A DNA stretch of 64,000 nucleotides from an uncultured Bacteroidia bacterium (GTDB lineage: Bacteria > Bacteroidota > Bacteroidia > Bacteroidales > CAJPTX01), in NCBI GenBank assembly GCA_947252645.1, contig CAMXWF010000004.1:62001-126000 (forward strand), read 5' to 3'. Positions within the stretch are counted from its first letter, which is position 1. Every line of letters begins with the position of its first letter. Of the stretch, positions 40,667 to 48,751 are shown piece by piece. The position numbers and the translations under genes were made by a program. Below the pieces are notes generated by a model. That model was not told the DNA's origin. It worked only from the letters and a program-made list of their open reading frames with translations, and searched no databases.

Positions 40667-41503
40667 TCAGATCTCCACGAAGGAGCAAAGCTCATACGCT
40701 GGGATGCGCTGCCCCTGCATGGTGAAATAGTCCTCCAGGCGCGCGGCTAGACTGCGGGCATCGCCCGAAGAGTAGAGGGCAAGGTGGCCCAACTTAGATG
40801 CCGACAGGGGGCGCGAACCCAAGGGGGCAGTAGTCGCAACGCTAGGTAGCACGCGGAGTGCTTGCCGTGCGACGGCGGGCGCCGGATTGATGAGTTCCAC
40901 TTGGGGTTGCAGGAGCTCACGAAACGTCGTGGCCAGGAAGGGGTAATGCGTGCACCCAAGCACCAGGCGATCCACATTGGCCTCGGCCATGGTATCGGTA
41001 ATTGTCTGGAGATGGGCTCGCACCGCCGGCTCGGCATACAGCCCATGCTCCACGAACTCTACAAGGCGGTCGTCAGCAATGTGCACAATCTTCACCCGTG
41101 CCGCATAGCGCACCACCGCCCGCTGGAAGAGCTGCCCTGCAAAGGTGCCCCGCGTGGCCAGCACCCCTATCACCCCGGTAGCCGTGGTGAGAGCCGCGGG
41201 CTTGACGGCCGGCTCCATGCCCACAAACGGTACGCCAGTATAGCGGAGCCGCAAGTAGGCTATGGCCGATGCCGTGGCCGTATTGCAGGCCACCACCACG
41301 AGCTGGCAGCCCTGCGCCAGTAGAAAGCGCACAACCAGCTCAACGCGCCCACGCACCTCCTTGGGCGGCCTAGGGCCATAGGGACACCACGCGGCGTCAG
41401 CAAAATACACGTAGTCGGCCTGGGGCAGCAGAGCGTAGAGCGGCGAGAGCACCGTCACGCCCCCCACGCCTGAATCGAACACGCCTATCCGCACAGCAGA
41501 CAC
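40667..41503 (-). CDS. murI: Glutamate racemase
   Basis: Makes D-glutamate for peptidoglycan. Motifs: IGVFDSGVGGVTVLSPLYAL at the start, VYFADAAWCPYGPRPPKEV near residue 32, the first catalytic Cys in LVVVACNTATASAIAYLR near 70, GVIGVLATRGT near 109, and the second catalytic Cys in LVLGCTHYPFL near 183. GTG at 41503 gives a 278-residue protein starting 5 residues before the conserved motif; an in-frame GTG at 41533 is the alternative. It is the last of a bamA-ompH-ompH-murI group, a gene order known in Bacteroidota, with a 71-base gap from the second ompH. Confidence 0.95.
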   Translation of the reverse strand: MSAVRIGVFDSGVGGVTVLSPLYALLPQADYVYFADAAWCPYGPRPPKEVRGRVELVVRFLLAQGCQLVVVACNTATASAIAYLRLRYTGVPFVGMEPAVKPAALTTATGVIGVLATRGTFAGQLFQRAVVRYAARVKIVHIADDRLVEFVEHGLYAEPAVRAHLQTITDTMAEANVDRLVLGCTHYPFLATTFRELLQPQVELINPAPAVARQALRVLPSVATTAPLGSRPLSASKLGHLALYSSGDARSLAARLEDYFTMQGQRIPAYELCSFVEI

Positions 41504-41574
41504 CAAACAGGAAACGGCCTCCCTGCCTGCCACAGCCCAGGGAAACCGTCAGGGAATCAGAGGGAAAAGGGAAG

Positions 41575-42087
41575 TTACTTCGTAATGCCAAGCTCCTTCT
41601 TGACCAGCGGCATGATGTCCGTGCTCTGGTCAGAAATGTAGATGAGCAGCTGCATGCCGCTGTCGAAAACGTAGGTGTACCCATTGGCCTTGCCGACCTT
41701 CTGGATGGCCTGATTGCACTTGTCCATCACAGGCCCCATAAGCTTGTTGCTCAGGTCTTGGTAATCCTTCTGGGCGGCATAGTTATACTCCTGCAGACGC
41801 TGCTGGAGCTCCTGGAGCTCCTTCTCCTTGGCCTGGAGTAGGGCTGGGGAGAGCTTATCCTTTTTCTGGAGGTAGTCTTGGTACTTGGTGTTCATCTCCA
41901 CCTGCAGCTGGTCCATCTGGTCCATGGTGTTTTTCTCAAAGGCCTGGAGCTTGCGGGTAGCCGAGTCCATCTCAGGCATAAGCTTAATAATGGCCTGTCG
42001 ATCGATGTGGGCAAATTTCAAGGTTTGCGCAGACATCGTCCCGAGCCCCAAGGGCAAGAGAAGCAAGACAACAAGGGCTTTTTTCAT
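41575..42087 (-). CDS. OmpH/Skp family periplasmic chaperone (second copy)
   Basis: Skp-like holdase that escorts outer-membrane proteins to BamA. The 170-residue protein has a Sec signal peptide (KKALVVLLLLPLGLGTMSAQ), then the family opening LKFAHIDRQAIIKLMPEMDS, a long charged coiled-coil region at about 40-115, and a C-terminal strand segment (NGYTYVFDSGMQLLIYIS) that closes the trimer body. It lies 59 bases after the first ompH copy and resembles it in plan but not closely in sequence, so the pair is an old duplication. Its TAA stop is one of few in the window. Confidence 0.92.
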   Translation of the reverse strand: MKKALVVLLLLPLGLGTMSAQTLKFAHIDRQAIIKLMPEMDSATRKLQAFEKNTMDQMDQLQVEMNTKYQDYLQKKDKLSPALLQAKEKELQELQQRLQEYNYAAQKDYQDLSNKLMGPVMDKCNQAIQKVGKANGYTYVFDSGMQLLIYISDQSTDIMPLVKKELGITK

Positions 42088-42146
42088 ACTGACTTCGTGT
42101 TACTGTAAAAAACAACAGGGAATTGACCCCAAGAAAACGCAAGAAT

Positions 42147-42656
42147 CTAGTAGCCCATTTTGGCCAGGACATCATCGCTTTTGTCGTAGCGCGCGCTACT
42201 ATAGAGGATGCTTGCCGAGGAGGCCACATCGAAGATAGCCGCATAGCCCTCATCGGCTGCCAGCGCCTTGACCGCCTTGAACACCTGATCCTGTATCGGC
42301 TTGAGCAGCTCTTCCTGCTTTTTCATGAGCAGCCCCTCCCGACCAAAATACTTCTGCTGGAGATCCTTAGCCTTCTGCTCATCGTCAACGATCTCCCGCT
42401 GGCGCTTCTGCCGCATATCGGGCGTGAGAAGCACCGACTCGCTCTGGAAAGCCTTGACCTTCTCCTGCACGGCGCTATAGGCAGCATCCACCTCCTGGGC
42501 ATACTGCTTGGAGTAGCCCTCGAGCTGCTGCTGCGCAGTGCGGTAGGCAGGGATCTTGTTGAGGATATACTCCGTATCGACAAAAGCAAACTTCTGCGCC
42601 TGCAGACCGCTTACGGCGGCTAACAGGAACGCGAGCGTAATGACTACTCGTTTCAT
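42147..42656 (-). CDS. OmpH/Skp family periplasmic chaperone (first copy)
   Basis: The copy nearest bamA. Signal peptide KRVVITLAFLLAAVSGLQAQ, then KFAFVDTEYILNKIPAYRTA, an extended coiled coil (about 35-125, rich in Gln, Lys and Glu), and a C-terminal EGYAAIFDVASSASILYSS segment, as expected of Skp. It is 169 residues from ATG 42656; an earlier in-frame codon at 42683 would add a non-signal N-terminus. It begins 57 bases after the bamA stop, so both chaperones are likely produced with BamA from the promoter at 45275. Confidence 0.93.
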   Translation of the reverse strand: MKRVVITLAFLLAAVSGLQAQKFAFVDTEYILNKIPAYRTAQQQLEGYSKQYAQEVDAAYSAVQEKVKAFQSESVLLTPDMRQKRQREIVDDEQKAKDLQQKYFGREGLLMKKQEELLKPIQDQVFKAVKALAADEGYAAIFDVASSASILYSSARYDKSDDVLAKMGY

Positions 42657-42713
42657 GGATATCCTTGTTATTAGCCTATGCACGAGAAAAGACTACAAAT
42701 ACCACGCCAACGG

Positions 42714-45221
42714 CTACATGGGCATGCCGATGATGAAGTGGGGCTGCCAGCCTGCAGCCTGAGGCTGACCGACGACAGGGTCAAACCCATAGCCGATGTC
42801 GAAGCCCAGCATGCCGAGCATCGGTAGGAAGATGCGCACCCCGGCACCCACCGAGCGGTGGAGCTCGAACGGATTAAACTGGTTGAACTCATACCAGGCG
42901 TTCCCACCCTCCGCAAAGAGCAGGAGGTAGATGGAGGTTTGGGGCTTAAGCACCACGGGGTAGCGTAGCTCCATGGTGAACTTGTCGTACACATTGGCCA
43001 TGCGGGCCCCCGAGGGGGTTCTAGGCGTGATAGAGCTATTGGCATAGCCACGCAGCCCGATAGTCTCACGACCATAGATGTAGTTGTAGCCCGTAAGGCC
43101 ATCGCCGCCCATGTCGAAGCCTTCAAAGGGGGAGTAGCCCACCTTGGGATTCCAAATGCCCAAGTAGCCTAACTGCGCGTTGAGATAGAGCACCAGGTCG
43201 CCCACGAGCTGGGTGTACCACTGGGCGCGCGCCGTCCACTTGTGGTACTCTATCCAGCGGTAGCGGTCTTGCATCGGGAGCGCCGGGTTCGCGAAGTCGG
43301 TCTTACTGAGGTAGGAATAGGGCGGGGTGACCTGGAGGGAGAGGCTGAAGTTAGAGCCGCTGCGGGGATAGATGGGCTGATCCACGGAGTTGCGTGCCCA
43401 GACCAATTTCAGGCTCAGGTTGTTGGCCTGTCCATCGGTAAAGATGAAGTCCTGCTTCCAGTTGCGCAGCGTATAGTTTTGGTAGGCCAGCTCGCCATAG
43501 ATGGTGAAGAAGTCATCCGGCCACTCCAGCCGCGTGCCTATGCCAACGGAGGCCCCCACGATCTGGAAATAGTCATCGGAGGGACTCCACACATAGTGGG
43601 AATAGTCGTACTTGGAGTACATAGCCGAGAGGGTCAGGTTCGTAGGCTTACGGCCGCCCAGCCAAGGCTCCGTGAACGCGAAGTTGAAGGCCATGTACTG
43701 CTTGCCATTGGTGGTAAAGTGTAGGGAGAGCGACTGCCCATCGCCCGATGGGATGGGGCGCCAAGCCTCCTTCTTGAACATACTCTGCACCGAGAAGTTC
43801 GAGAAGCGCACCCCGAGGGTGCCCACAAACATCCCAGCGCCCCAGCCAGCCGAGAGCTCAAACTGGTCGCTCGACTTCTCCTCCACCAAGTACTGCAGCT
43901 CCACCGTGCCATCGGCCACATTGGGGATCGGGTTGATATTCAGGGTCTCCGGGTTGAAGTAGCCCAAGTTGGCCAGCTCACGTAGGGAGCGCATGATCTT
44001 CGTCTTGCTGAAAAGCTCCCCGGGCTTGGTGCGCAGCTCACGTCGGATCACATGCTCATTGGTACGGTTATTGCCTAGGATAGTCACCTTGGAGACCGTA
44101 GCCCTGGGCCCCTCCATGATGCGCATCTCGAGCGAGACCGAGTCGTTGGCCACCGCCACCTCCACGGGCTGCACGTTGAAGAAAAGATACCCCTCGTCCA
44201 TGTAGAGGGTAGAGACAGAGTTCTCATCGGTAAACAGACGCTTCTCGAGCAGTGCCTGGTCGTAGATATCCCCCGCTTTCATGCCCAGCAAGGCATCGAG
44301 CTGCTCGGCCGTGTAGACCGTGTTGCCCACCCACTGAATGCGCCGTATGTGGTATTGGACGCCCTCCTTGAGCCAAACGCTAATACCCACGCGCTTAGGA
44401 CTAATGTCATACACGGTATCCTGGGTCACCATGGCATCGCGATAGCCGTGCTTATTGTAGAATTCAATGAGATGCTTGAGGTCACCACGGTACTTAGACT
44501 CCACGAACTTCTTGGAATTGAAGAAATTCCAATTAATCCGCTTGGTGTCTTTGAAGCCCTTCCAGCGCAGGATGCGATCCTTAAAGGAGTCGTTGCCAAA
44601 AAAATCGATTTTTTTGATCTTGACCTTCTTACCCCGATCGATGTCAAAAATCACGCGCACCGTCTGGCGGATGGCAGTATCCAGCTCCTTACGTACGCTC
44701 ACCTTGACGTTCTTGTAGCCTTTGTCTAGGTAGTAGTGCCGGATAGCGCGCATGGCCGCATCGAGGGTGGCGCTAGTGGCCTGGTGCCCCACCTTCAGCT
44801 CCACCTTTTCCTCCAGATCCTTGCGCTGGCTACGTTTAGCGCCCTGGTACTCAATGCTCGAAATACGGGGCTGCTCCTGGAGGCGGATCTCGAGGGTCAG
44901 GTGGTCCCCCTCGAGGTGCGTAGGCACCACGGAAACCGCAGAGAACAAATTCTGGCTATTGAGCTTCTTTACCGCGTTGGTAATGGCTGGGCCCGGCACG
45001 TCGATCGTATCGCCCGTGTGTAGCTCACTGACAGCAATGAGCAAACTCGGATCGAGCTGCTGCACCCCTGTCACCTGGATATTTTGCAGCACACAGCGCC
45101 TCGGCGAGGAGTAGCTGAACTCCAAACCCTGCGCCTGGGCATACGATGCGCCTAGCAGCAACAGCAGCCCCAACGTCAACTGCCCTAGCCCTCTTCTGTA
45201 CCTCGACTCCACAGCCTGCAT
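42714..45221 (-). CDS. bamA: Outer membrane protein assembly factor BamA
   Basis: Central barrel of the outer-membrane protein insertion machine. The 835-residue protein has a signal peptide (LGQLTLGLLLLLGASYAQAQ), five POTRA repeats over about residues 40-435 (for example VLQNIQVTGVQQLDPSLL and ATVSKVTILGNNRTNEHVIR), and a 16-strand barrel. Barrel features include the gating-region GLTGYNYIYGRETIGLRGYA and the RSVGAGVRIFLPMLGMLGFD segment close to the C-terminus. The length is typical for Bacteroidota. It leads the bamA-ompH-ompH-murI group on the minus strand, 54 bases from a perfect -7 element. Confidence 0.96.
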   Translation of the reverse strand: MQAVESRYRRGLGQLTLGLLLLLGASYAQAQGLEFSYSSPRRCVLQNIQVTGVQQLDPSLLIAVSELHTGDTIDVPGPAITNAVKKLNSQNLFSAVSVVPTHLEGDHLTLEIRLQEQPRISSIEYQGAKRSQRKDLEEKVELKVGHQATSATLDAAMRAIRHYYLDKGYKNVKVSVRKELDTAIRQTVRVIFDIDRGKKVKIKKIDFFGNDSFKDRILRWKGFKDTKRINWNFFNSKKFVESKYRGDLKHLIEFYNKHGYRDAMVTQDTVYDISPKRVGISVWLKEGVQYHIRRIQWVGNTVYTAEQLDALLGMKAGDIYDQALLEKRLFTDENSVSTLYMDEGYLFFNVQPVEVAVANDSVSLEMRIMEGPRATVSKVTILGNNRTNEHVIRRELRTKPGELFSKTKIMRSLRELANLGYFNPETLNINPIPNVADGTVELQYLVEEKSSDQFELSAGWGAGMFVGTLGVRFSNFSVQSMFKKEAWRPIPSGDGQSLSLHFTTNGKQYMAFNFAFTEPWLGGRKPTNLTLSAMYSKYDYSHYVWSPSDDYFQIVGASVGIGTRLEWPDDFFTIYGELAYQNYTLRNWKQDFIFTDGQANNLSLKLVWARNSVDQPIYPRSGSNFSLSLQVTPPYSYLSKTDFANPALPMQDRYRWIEYHKWTARAQWYTQLVGDLVLYLNAQLGYLGIWNPKVGYSPFEGFDMGGDGLTGYNYIYGRETIGLRGYANSSITPRTPSGARMANVYDKFTMELRYPVVLKPQTSIYLLLFAEGGNAWYEFNQFNPFELHRSVGAGVRIFLPMLGMLGFDIGYGFDPVVGQPQAAGWQPHFIIGMPM

Positions 45222-45274
45222 ACTCAGCCTTTACGTAGTGAAGGGCTGCCGCCGCTCGGCCAACCCAGCGGCGG

Positions 45275-45282
45275 CAAAGTTA
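45275..45282 (-). promoter_or_regulatory. -7 element for the bamA operon
   Basis: The minus strand reads TAACTTTG, with TTTG located 18 bases further upstream as a -33 element. This is the most complete two-part Bacteroidota promoter in the window. The bamA ATG is 54 bases downstream. Confidence 0.78.
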
Positions 45283-45671
45283 ACCATTTCCCTTTTACGC
45301 CAAACGCACCCCGACGCCACTCGGAGCAACTGCACCGCGCCCCCCTCGCCGCGCCCAATGCCTGCCCTAGGTAGCCACGAAGCGCAAGCAGTCGACATCC
45401 GCAAGGCCCCATGCAACACTAACCAACGATCTGCGTAATGTCCCATAGAGTACGGGATACCAACCCCGCCCCAGGGTAGCAGCTGTACACCGAGGATAGG
45501 GCCACATGCCCAATGTAGACAATACGCTAAAAACCAATGAATTATGGAATCGTAATTTATTCGCGCAATATCCTTAAATCGATCGCATGGGGTGCGCTTC
45601 TTGGGGCATTTTTGCCCAGAGCAATGTATAGGGTGGAGGCAATAATTTATTAATAATCAATATATCAAGTG

Positions 45672-45729
45672 CGTACCAACTCCGCTTGCCTAGCGGAAAA
45701 GAGCGGAGTTGGTACGGAGCTGGTACGGA
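45672..45729. repeat. Cluster of three 11-bp repeats forming a 15-bp inverted repeat plus a tandem copy
   Basis: CGGAGTTGGTA at 45704-45714 is followed without gap by CGGAGCTGGTA at 45715-45725 and a partial CGGA. An inverted copy, TACCAACTCCG, lies at 45674-45684. The first two form a perfect 15-bp inverted repeat (45672-45686 with 45702-45716) around a 15-base centre. A competing shorter hairpin CCGCT/AGCGG (45682-45696) lies inside. The layout suits a protein-binding array or a structured RNA. Confidence 0.75.
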
Positions 45730-45832
45730 ATCAACGCCCGAGCGCGTGAGCCATGGTGCGCAGCCCACGCCGGGGGATCGGGCACAAGGCACGTGGAGAG
45801 CCCGCAGGCGCGAGGAATATTGAATAATTTCC

Positions 45833-45840
45833 TACTTTCG
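45833..45840 (+). promoter_or_regulatory. -7 element (TTCG variant) for the N-acyltransferase gene
   Basis: TACTTTCG, one base from TAnnTTTG, 50 bases before the ATG at 45890. The repeat cluster ends about 100 bases upstream, within reach of a regulator. Confidence 0.5.
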
Positions 45841-45889
45841 TGGTAACGAATGTGTCGGGCCTTGCGCTCGTTGGGGTGGTGAAGAACCT

Positions 45890-46834
45890 ATGGAAGAGAT
45901 AATACAAGCAATTGCGCCATCGCAGGTGGAGCGTGCGCTACATGCGGTTCAGTACGTGCGCAAGACGAATAATGCTGGCAACGAGATCTACGCCTTCAAG
46001 GCCGCCGAGTCGCCGCTGCTCATGCGCGAGGTGGGCCGCCTGCGGGAAGAGGCGTTTCGACAAGCAGGGGGCGGCACAGGCAAGGCACTCGATGTCGATA
46101 CGTACGACACCGGGGAGAACCCCTGCACCCAGCTGGTGGTATGGGATCCCGAGCACCGCATGATCCTGAGCGGCTACCGCTACCTTCTCTGCTGTGCGCC
46201 CACGGTGCCAGCGCGCGACATGGCCACCGCAGAGCTGTTTGACTTCTCGGAGCAGTTTCGCGAGGAATTTCTGCCCTACACCATCGAGCTGGGTCGCTCG
46301 TTTGTACATCCCGCCTACCAATCGACCAAGCTGGGGCACCAGGGTATCTACGCGCTAGACAACATGTGGGACGGTCTCGGGGCCCTGGTGAACGCCTACC
46401 CGCAGATGAAGTACTTTTTCGGCAAGGTGACGACCTACCCCAGCTTCAACGCCGAGGCCCGCAACGCCCTACTCTACTACCTAAACCACTACTTCCCCGA
46501 TCCCGATAGGCTGCTCACCGCCAAAGAGCCCCTGCGCTACAGCGAGCCGATGCAGGAAGGCCATCCCCTCTTCTCGGGTCAGGACCTCAAGGGAGATTTT
46601 GAGGTGATGGTCAAATATTTGACCAAGCGGAATACACGGATGCCACCACTGGTGAAGTCATACATGGGCCTGAGCCCCACAATGCGCATGTTTGGCACGG
46701 GGATCAACCACAGCTTTGGAGAGGTGCACGAGAGCGGTATTATGGTGACTATCAAGGACATCTACCAGAGTAAGATCACGCGGCACGTGAAGTCGCAGGC
46801 CGCACAGCAGGGCACCAAGGCCCCCAAGCACTAG
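45890..46834 (+). CDS. OlsB/GlsB-like N-acyltransferase (GNAT fold)
   Basis: A 314-residue protein of the group often labelled hemolysin-like or GNAT, related to OlsB (lyso-ornithine lipid) and the Bacteroides GlsB (lyso-glycine lipid) N-acyltransferases, which move an acyl group from acyl-ACP to an amino acid. Supporting segments: MREVGRLREEAFRQAGGGTG near residue 46, YDTGENPCTQLVVWDPEH with ILSGYRYLLC near 71-101, TIELGRSFVHPAYQS near 131, and NHYFPDPDRLL near 203. The usual O-acyltransferase partner gene is not adjacent. Assignment to glycine lipid synthesis rests on family resemblance recalled, not on a search. It has its own promoter and is convergent with the next genes. Confidence 0.72.
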   Translation: MEEIIQAIAPSQVERALHAVQYVRKTNNAGNEIYAFKAAESPLLMREVGRLREEAFRQAGGGTGKALDVDTYDTGENPCTQLVVWDPEHRMILSGYRYLLCCAPTVPARDMATAELFDFSEQFREEFLPYTIELGRSFVHPAYQSTKLGHQGIYALDNMWDGLGALVNAYPQMKYFFGKVTTYPSFNAEARNALLYYLNHYFPDPDRLLTAKEPLRYSEPMQEGHPLFSGQDLKGDFEVMVKYLTKRNTRMPPLVKSYMGLSPTMRMFGTGINHSFGEVHESGIMVTIKDIYQSKITRHVKSQAAQQGTKAPKH

Positions 46835-46996
46835 GCCTCAGGCTGCAAGCCCTGCGACCTACGGTCTAGAAGTCGCAAGGCCGGACGGCGTTCCCTTAGC
46901 AGTCGGTCTGCGGGCCTTGATGGGGAATGCACAGGGAGACGAGCGTGCGACTGCGCCCCCAAGTGGGGCTTTGCGTTCCCCAGTAGCGCCCGTGGC

Positions 46997-47458
46997 CTAC
47001 GGCCTTGGGGCATCTGGGATGTGGAATTCGGGGATGCGCGACCAGGAGATCTTTTTGCCGAAGCCGAGGCGGTTGTCGGTGTATTTGAGGGTGGTGAGTT
47101 CGAGCTGCCAGAGGGTCAGCTTGGTGGCCCTAGCAAAAGGAAAGCGGCGCAGGTAGGCTCTTCGAGCCGTTTCCTGTAGGCTATCGGCCACGGGGAGGAC
47201 GAGGCCCTGGAGCTGCAGGCCCCGCAGGCGACCTACGCGCCAGGACTCCAGCACGATGCTCCCGCCCACGAAGGCGTTGTGGCAAATCTGGCGCATGTGG
47301 CGAGTGGAAGTGTCGGAGGAGAAGATAAGGCTATTGGCCTGGGGGATATAGGCATAGAAGCACTGCGCGCACCAGACCTCGTCGTCGACGCTGGTGGCCA
47401 GAGTGAAAACGTGGTGGCGCTGGATGAAGCGCACGATGGCAGGGTGCGGCTCAGGCAT
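46997..47458 (-). CDS. Pyridoxamine 5'-phosphate oxidase-like flavin-binding protein
   Basis: A 153-residue split-barrel protein of the PNPOx-like/YhbP group that bind FMN, F420 or heme. Visible: AIVRFIQRHHVFTLATSVDD at the N-terminus, EVWCAQCFYAYIPQANSLIF near residue 31, STRHMRQICHNAFVGGSIVL near 54, then GLQLQGLVLPV near 85, the standard order for the family. The C-terminal third (LTLWQLELTTLKYTDN) completes the barrel. The frame is open far upstream, inside the phosphatase gene, but homologous sequence begins near 47470; ATG at 47458 overlaps the phosphatase stop by 8 bases and is preferred. Substrate is unknown. Confidence 0.78.
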   Translation of the reverse strand: MPEPHPAIVRFIQRHHVFTLATSVDDEVWCAQCFYAYIPQANSLIFSSDTSTRHMRQICHNAFVGGSIVLESWRVGRLRGLQLQGLVLPVADSLQETARRAYLRRFPFARATKLTLWQLELTTLKYTDNRLGFGKKISWSRIPEFHIPDAPRP

Positions 47459-48719
47459 CGAGGGGAGCATGCGGGGAGGTGTTATCGAAGTAGAGCGCAA
47501 CGGCGGAGATGTCGTCGAAAGGGATGAGCTGGTGGGTGTCTTGCTCTCGCTGGAGTCGCTGGGCGATGGTGTCGATGAGCGCCTGGGCATGGCGATTATC
47601 GGCCAATTCGCGGCGAATGGTGGAATCGTCGGCAACCACATCCGTACCGTGCTTTCGTTCCACAAGGCCATCGGTATAGAGCAGCAGGCCCTGCAGGCCA
47701 GCCACGGCAATACGTTGCGCTTTGACTTTTGGCAGCTCCTCGACCATGCCAAGCCCCGGGCAGAGGGAAGGCAGGGCCGCAAGGGTGTGGGTGTCCCAAT
47801 CGTAGAGGAAGGGGGTGTTGTGGCCGGCATTCACATATTCCAGCAGCCCCGATTCCTGGTCGTAGATGCCGACGAAGAAGGTGATGAAGCGCTCGCCATC
47901 GGTATTTTTGTAGACGATGCGGTTGAGCCATACGACCAGCTCGTCGAGGGGGACATTGGTGCGCATGAACGCCCGGAAGTTGGCCTGGAAGTTGGTCATG
48001 ACCAAGGCGGCCGCGATGCCCTTGCCGGACACATCGGCAATGCAGAAGCAGAGGCGGTGGTGGTCGAGGAGGAAGAAGTCGTAGTAGTCACCGCCGAGCT
48101 CAAAATGTGGCTGGTAGAAGGCCGCAATCTCCACGCCGGGCAAGACGGGCACCTGGTGCGAGTCGGGGATGAGCATGCGCTGCAGGTTGGCCGCCGTGTT
48201 GAACTCCTGCTCCATTTTTTTCTGGAGGAGTACCGCCTGGAGCCGGCGCTGGTTCTGCAAGGCAATGAAGGTGATCATGGCGAGTGTTTGGGCGAAGGCC
48301 ATGTGGCGGATGACGGGGCTGACCCCGCGGACCTGGTCTCTAGTATCGCCCAAGAGCGCATAACCACACACCTTACCGTCTTCCTCCAGGGGGATAATCA
48401 CGTCGATCTGGTCGAGGAATCCATCGCGCTTACTAGTCACCACGGCGGGATGGGTATAGGCGCGCAGACGTTGCCCCACATCAACGTTGTGGAGCAGCTC
48501 CGCGGGGTAGTGGGTGTTGAGCTGGAGTTCCCAGGCATCGTCTTCCAGGGTGTAGAAGAGGATGCGGTTGATGCCTAGCTCCTGGTAGAGCAACTGCTCG
48601 AAGTGGTGCAGCACATGTTTGGGGCTGCTATCGCTTCCGAGGTAGAGGGAGAAGTCGAGGAGCGATTTGAGCTTGAAGAGGGTGAGCTGCAGCCGTTCAC
48701 TAGGTTGTTTAGAAGGCAC
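47451..48719 (-). CDS. PP2C-type (SpoIIE/RsbU) serine phosphatase with GAF-like sensor
   Basis: A 422-residue cytoplasmic phosphatase. The first half is a GAF-like sensory domain (VLHHFEQLLYQELGINRILF; VIIPLEEDGKVCGYALLGD) followed by a coiled linker (LQAVLLQKKMEQEFNTAANLQ). The second half is the PPM domain: EIAAFYQPHFELGGDYYDFF with metal-binding Asp near residue 210, FCIADVSGKGIAAALVMT near 226, VNAGHNTPFLY near 294, LLLYTDGLVER near 344 and FDDISAVAL near the end. Such enzymes often dephosphorylate anti-sigma antagonist proteins, but no anti-sigma or STAS gene is adjacent. It lies between efp and the flavin protein gene. Confidence 0.92.
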   Translation of the reverse strand: MPSKQPSERLQLTLFKLKSLLDFSLYLGSDSSPKHVLHHFEQLLYQELGINRILFYTLEDDAWELQLNTHYPAELLHNVDVGQRLRAYTHPAVVTSKRDGFLDQIDVIIPLEEDGKVCGYALLGDTRDQVRGVSPVIRHMAFAQTLAMITFIALQNQRRLQAVLLQKKMEQEFNTAANLQRMLIPDSHQVPVLPGVEIAAFYQPHFELGGDYYDFFLLDHHRLCFCIADVSGKGIAAALVMTNFQANFRAFMRTNVPLDELVVWLNRIVYKNTDGERFITFFVGIYDQESGLLEYVNAGHNTPFLYDWDTHTLAALPSLCPGLGMVEELPKVKAQRIAVAGLQGLLLYTDGLVERKHGTDVVADDSTIRRELADNRHAQALIDTIAQRLQREQDTHQLIPFDDISAVALYFDNTSPHAPLDA

Positions 48720-48751
48720 GGGCGAAGGGGCTAGAGGGTACGTTGGTGCGG

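Larger units (their letters stand above)
45222..45889. other. Divergent intergenic region between bamA and the N-acyltransferase gene
   Basis: About 670 bases without a supported gene; short frames here do not look coding. It carries the bamA promoter (45275), an A+T-rich stretch at about 45510-45665, a small hairpin GGGCA/TGCCC at 45604-45617, a cluster of three 11-bp repeats (45674-45725) and the promoter of the acyltransferase gene (45833). The length is unusual for this gene-dense window. Confidence 0.6.

Noticed and set aside
45224..45446. Small open frames between bamA and 45.45 kb on both strands
   Set aside because: They overlap the bamA promoter, have basic Arg/Pro/Gly-rich composition typical of G+C-rich non-coding DNA, and have no promoter of their own.
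46955..46972. Hairpin GCCCC/GGGGC with TTT between the acyltransferase and flavin protein genes
   Set aside because: The stem is five base pairs with only three T residues, too weak to call, though the convergent position makes a terminator plausible.
47471..47830. Long N-terminal extension of the flavin protein
   Set aside because: It is low-complexity Ser/Pro/Arg translation antisense in frame to nothing conserved and lies wholly inside the phosphatase gene, whose frame is well conserved.
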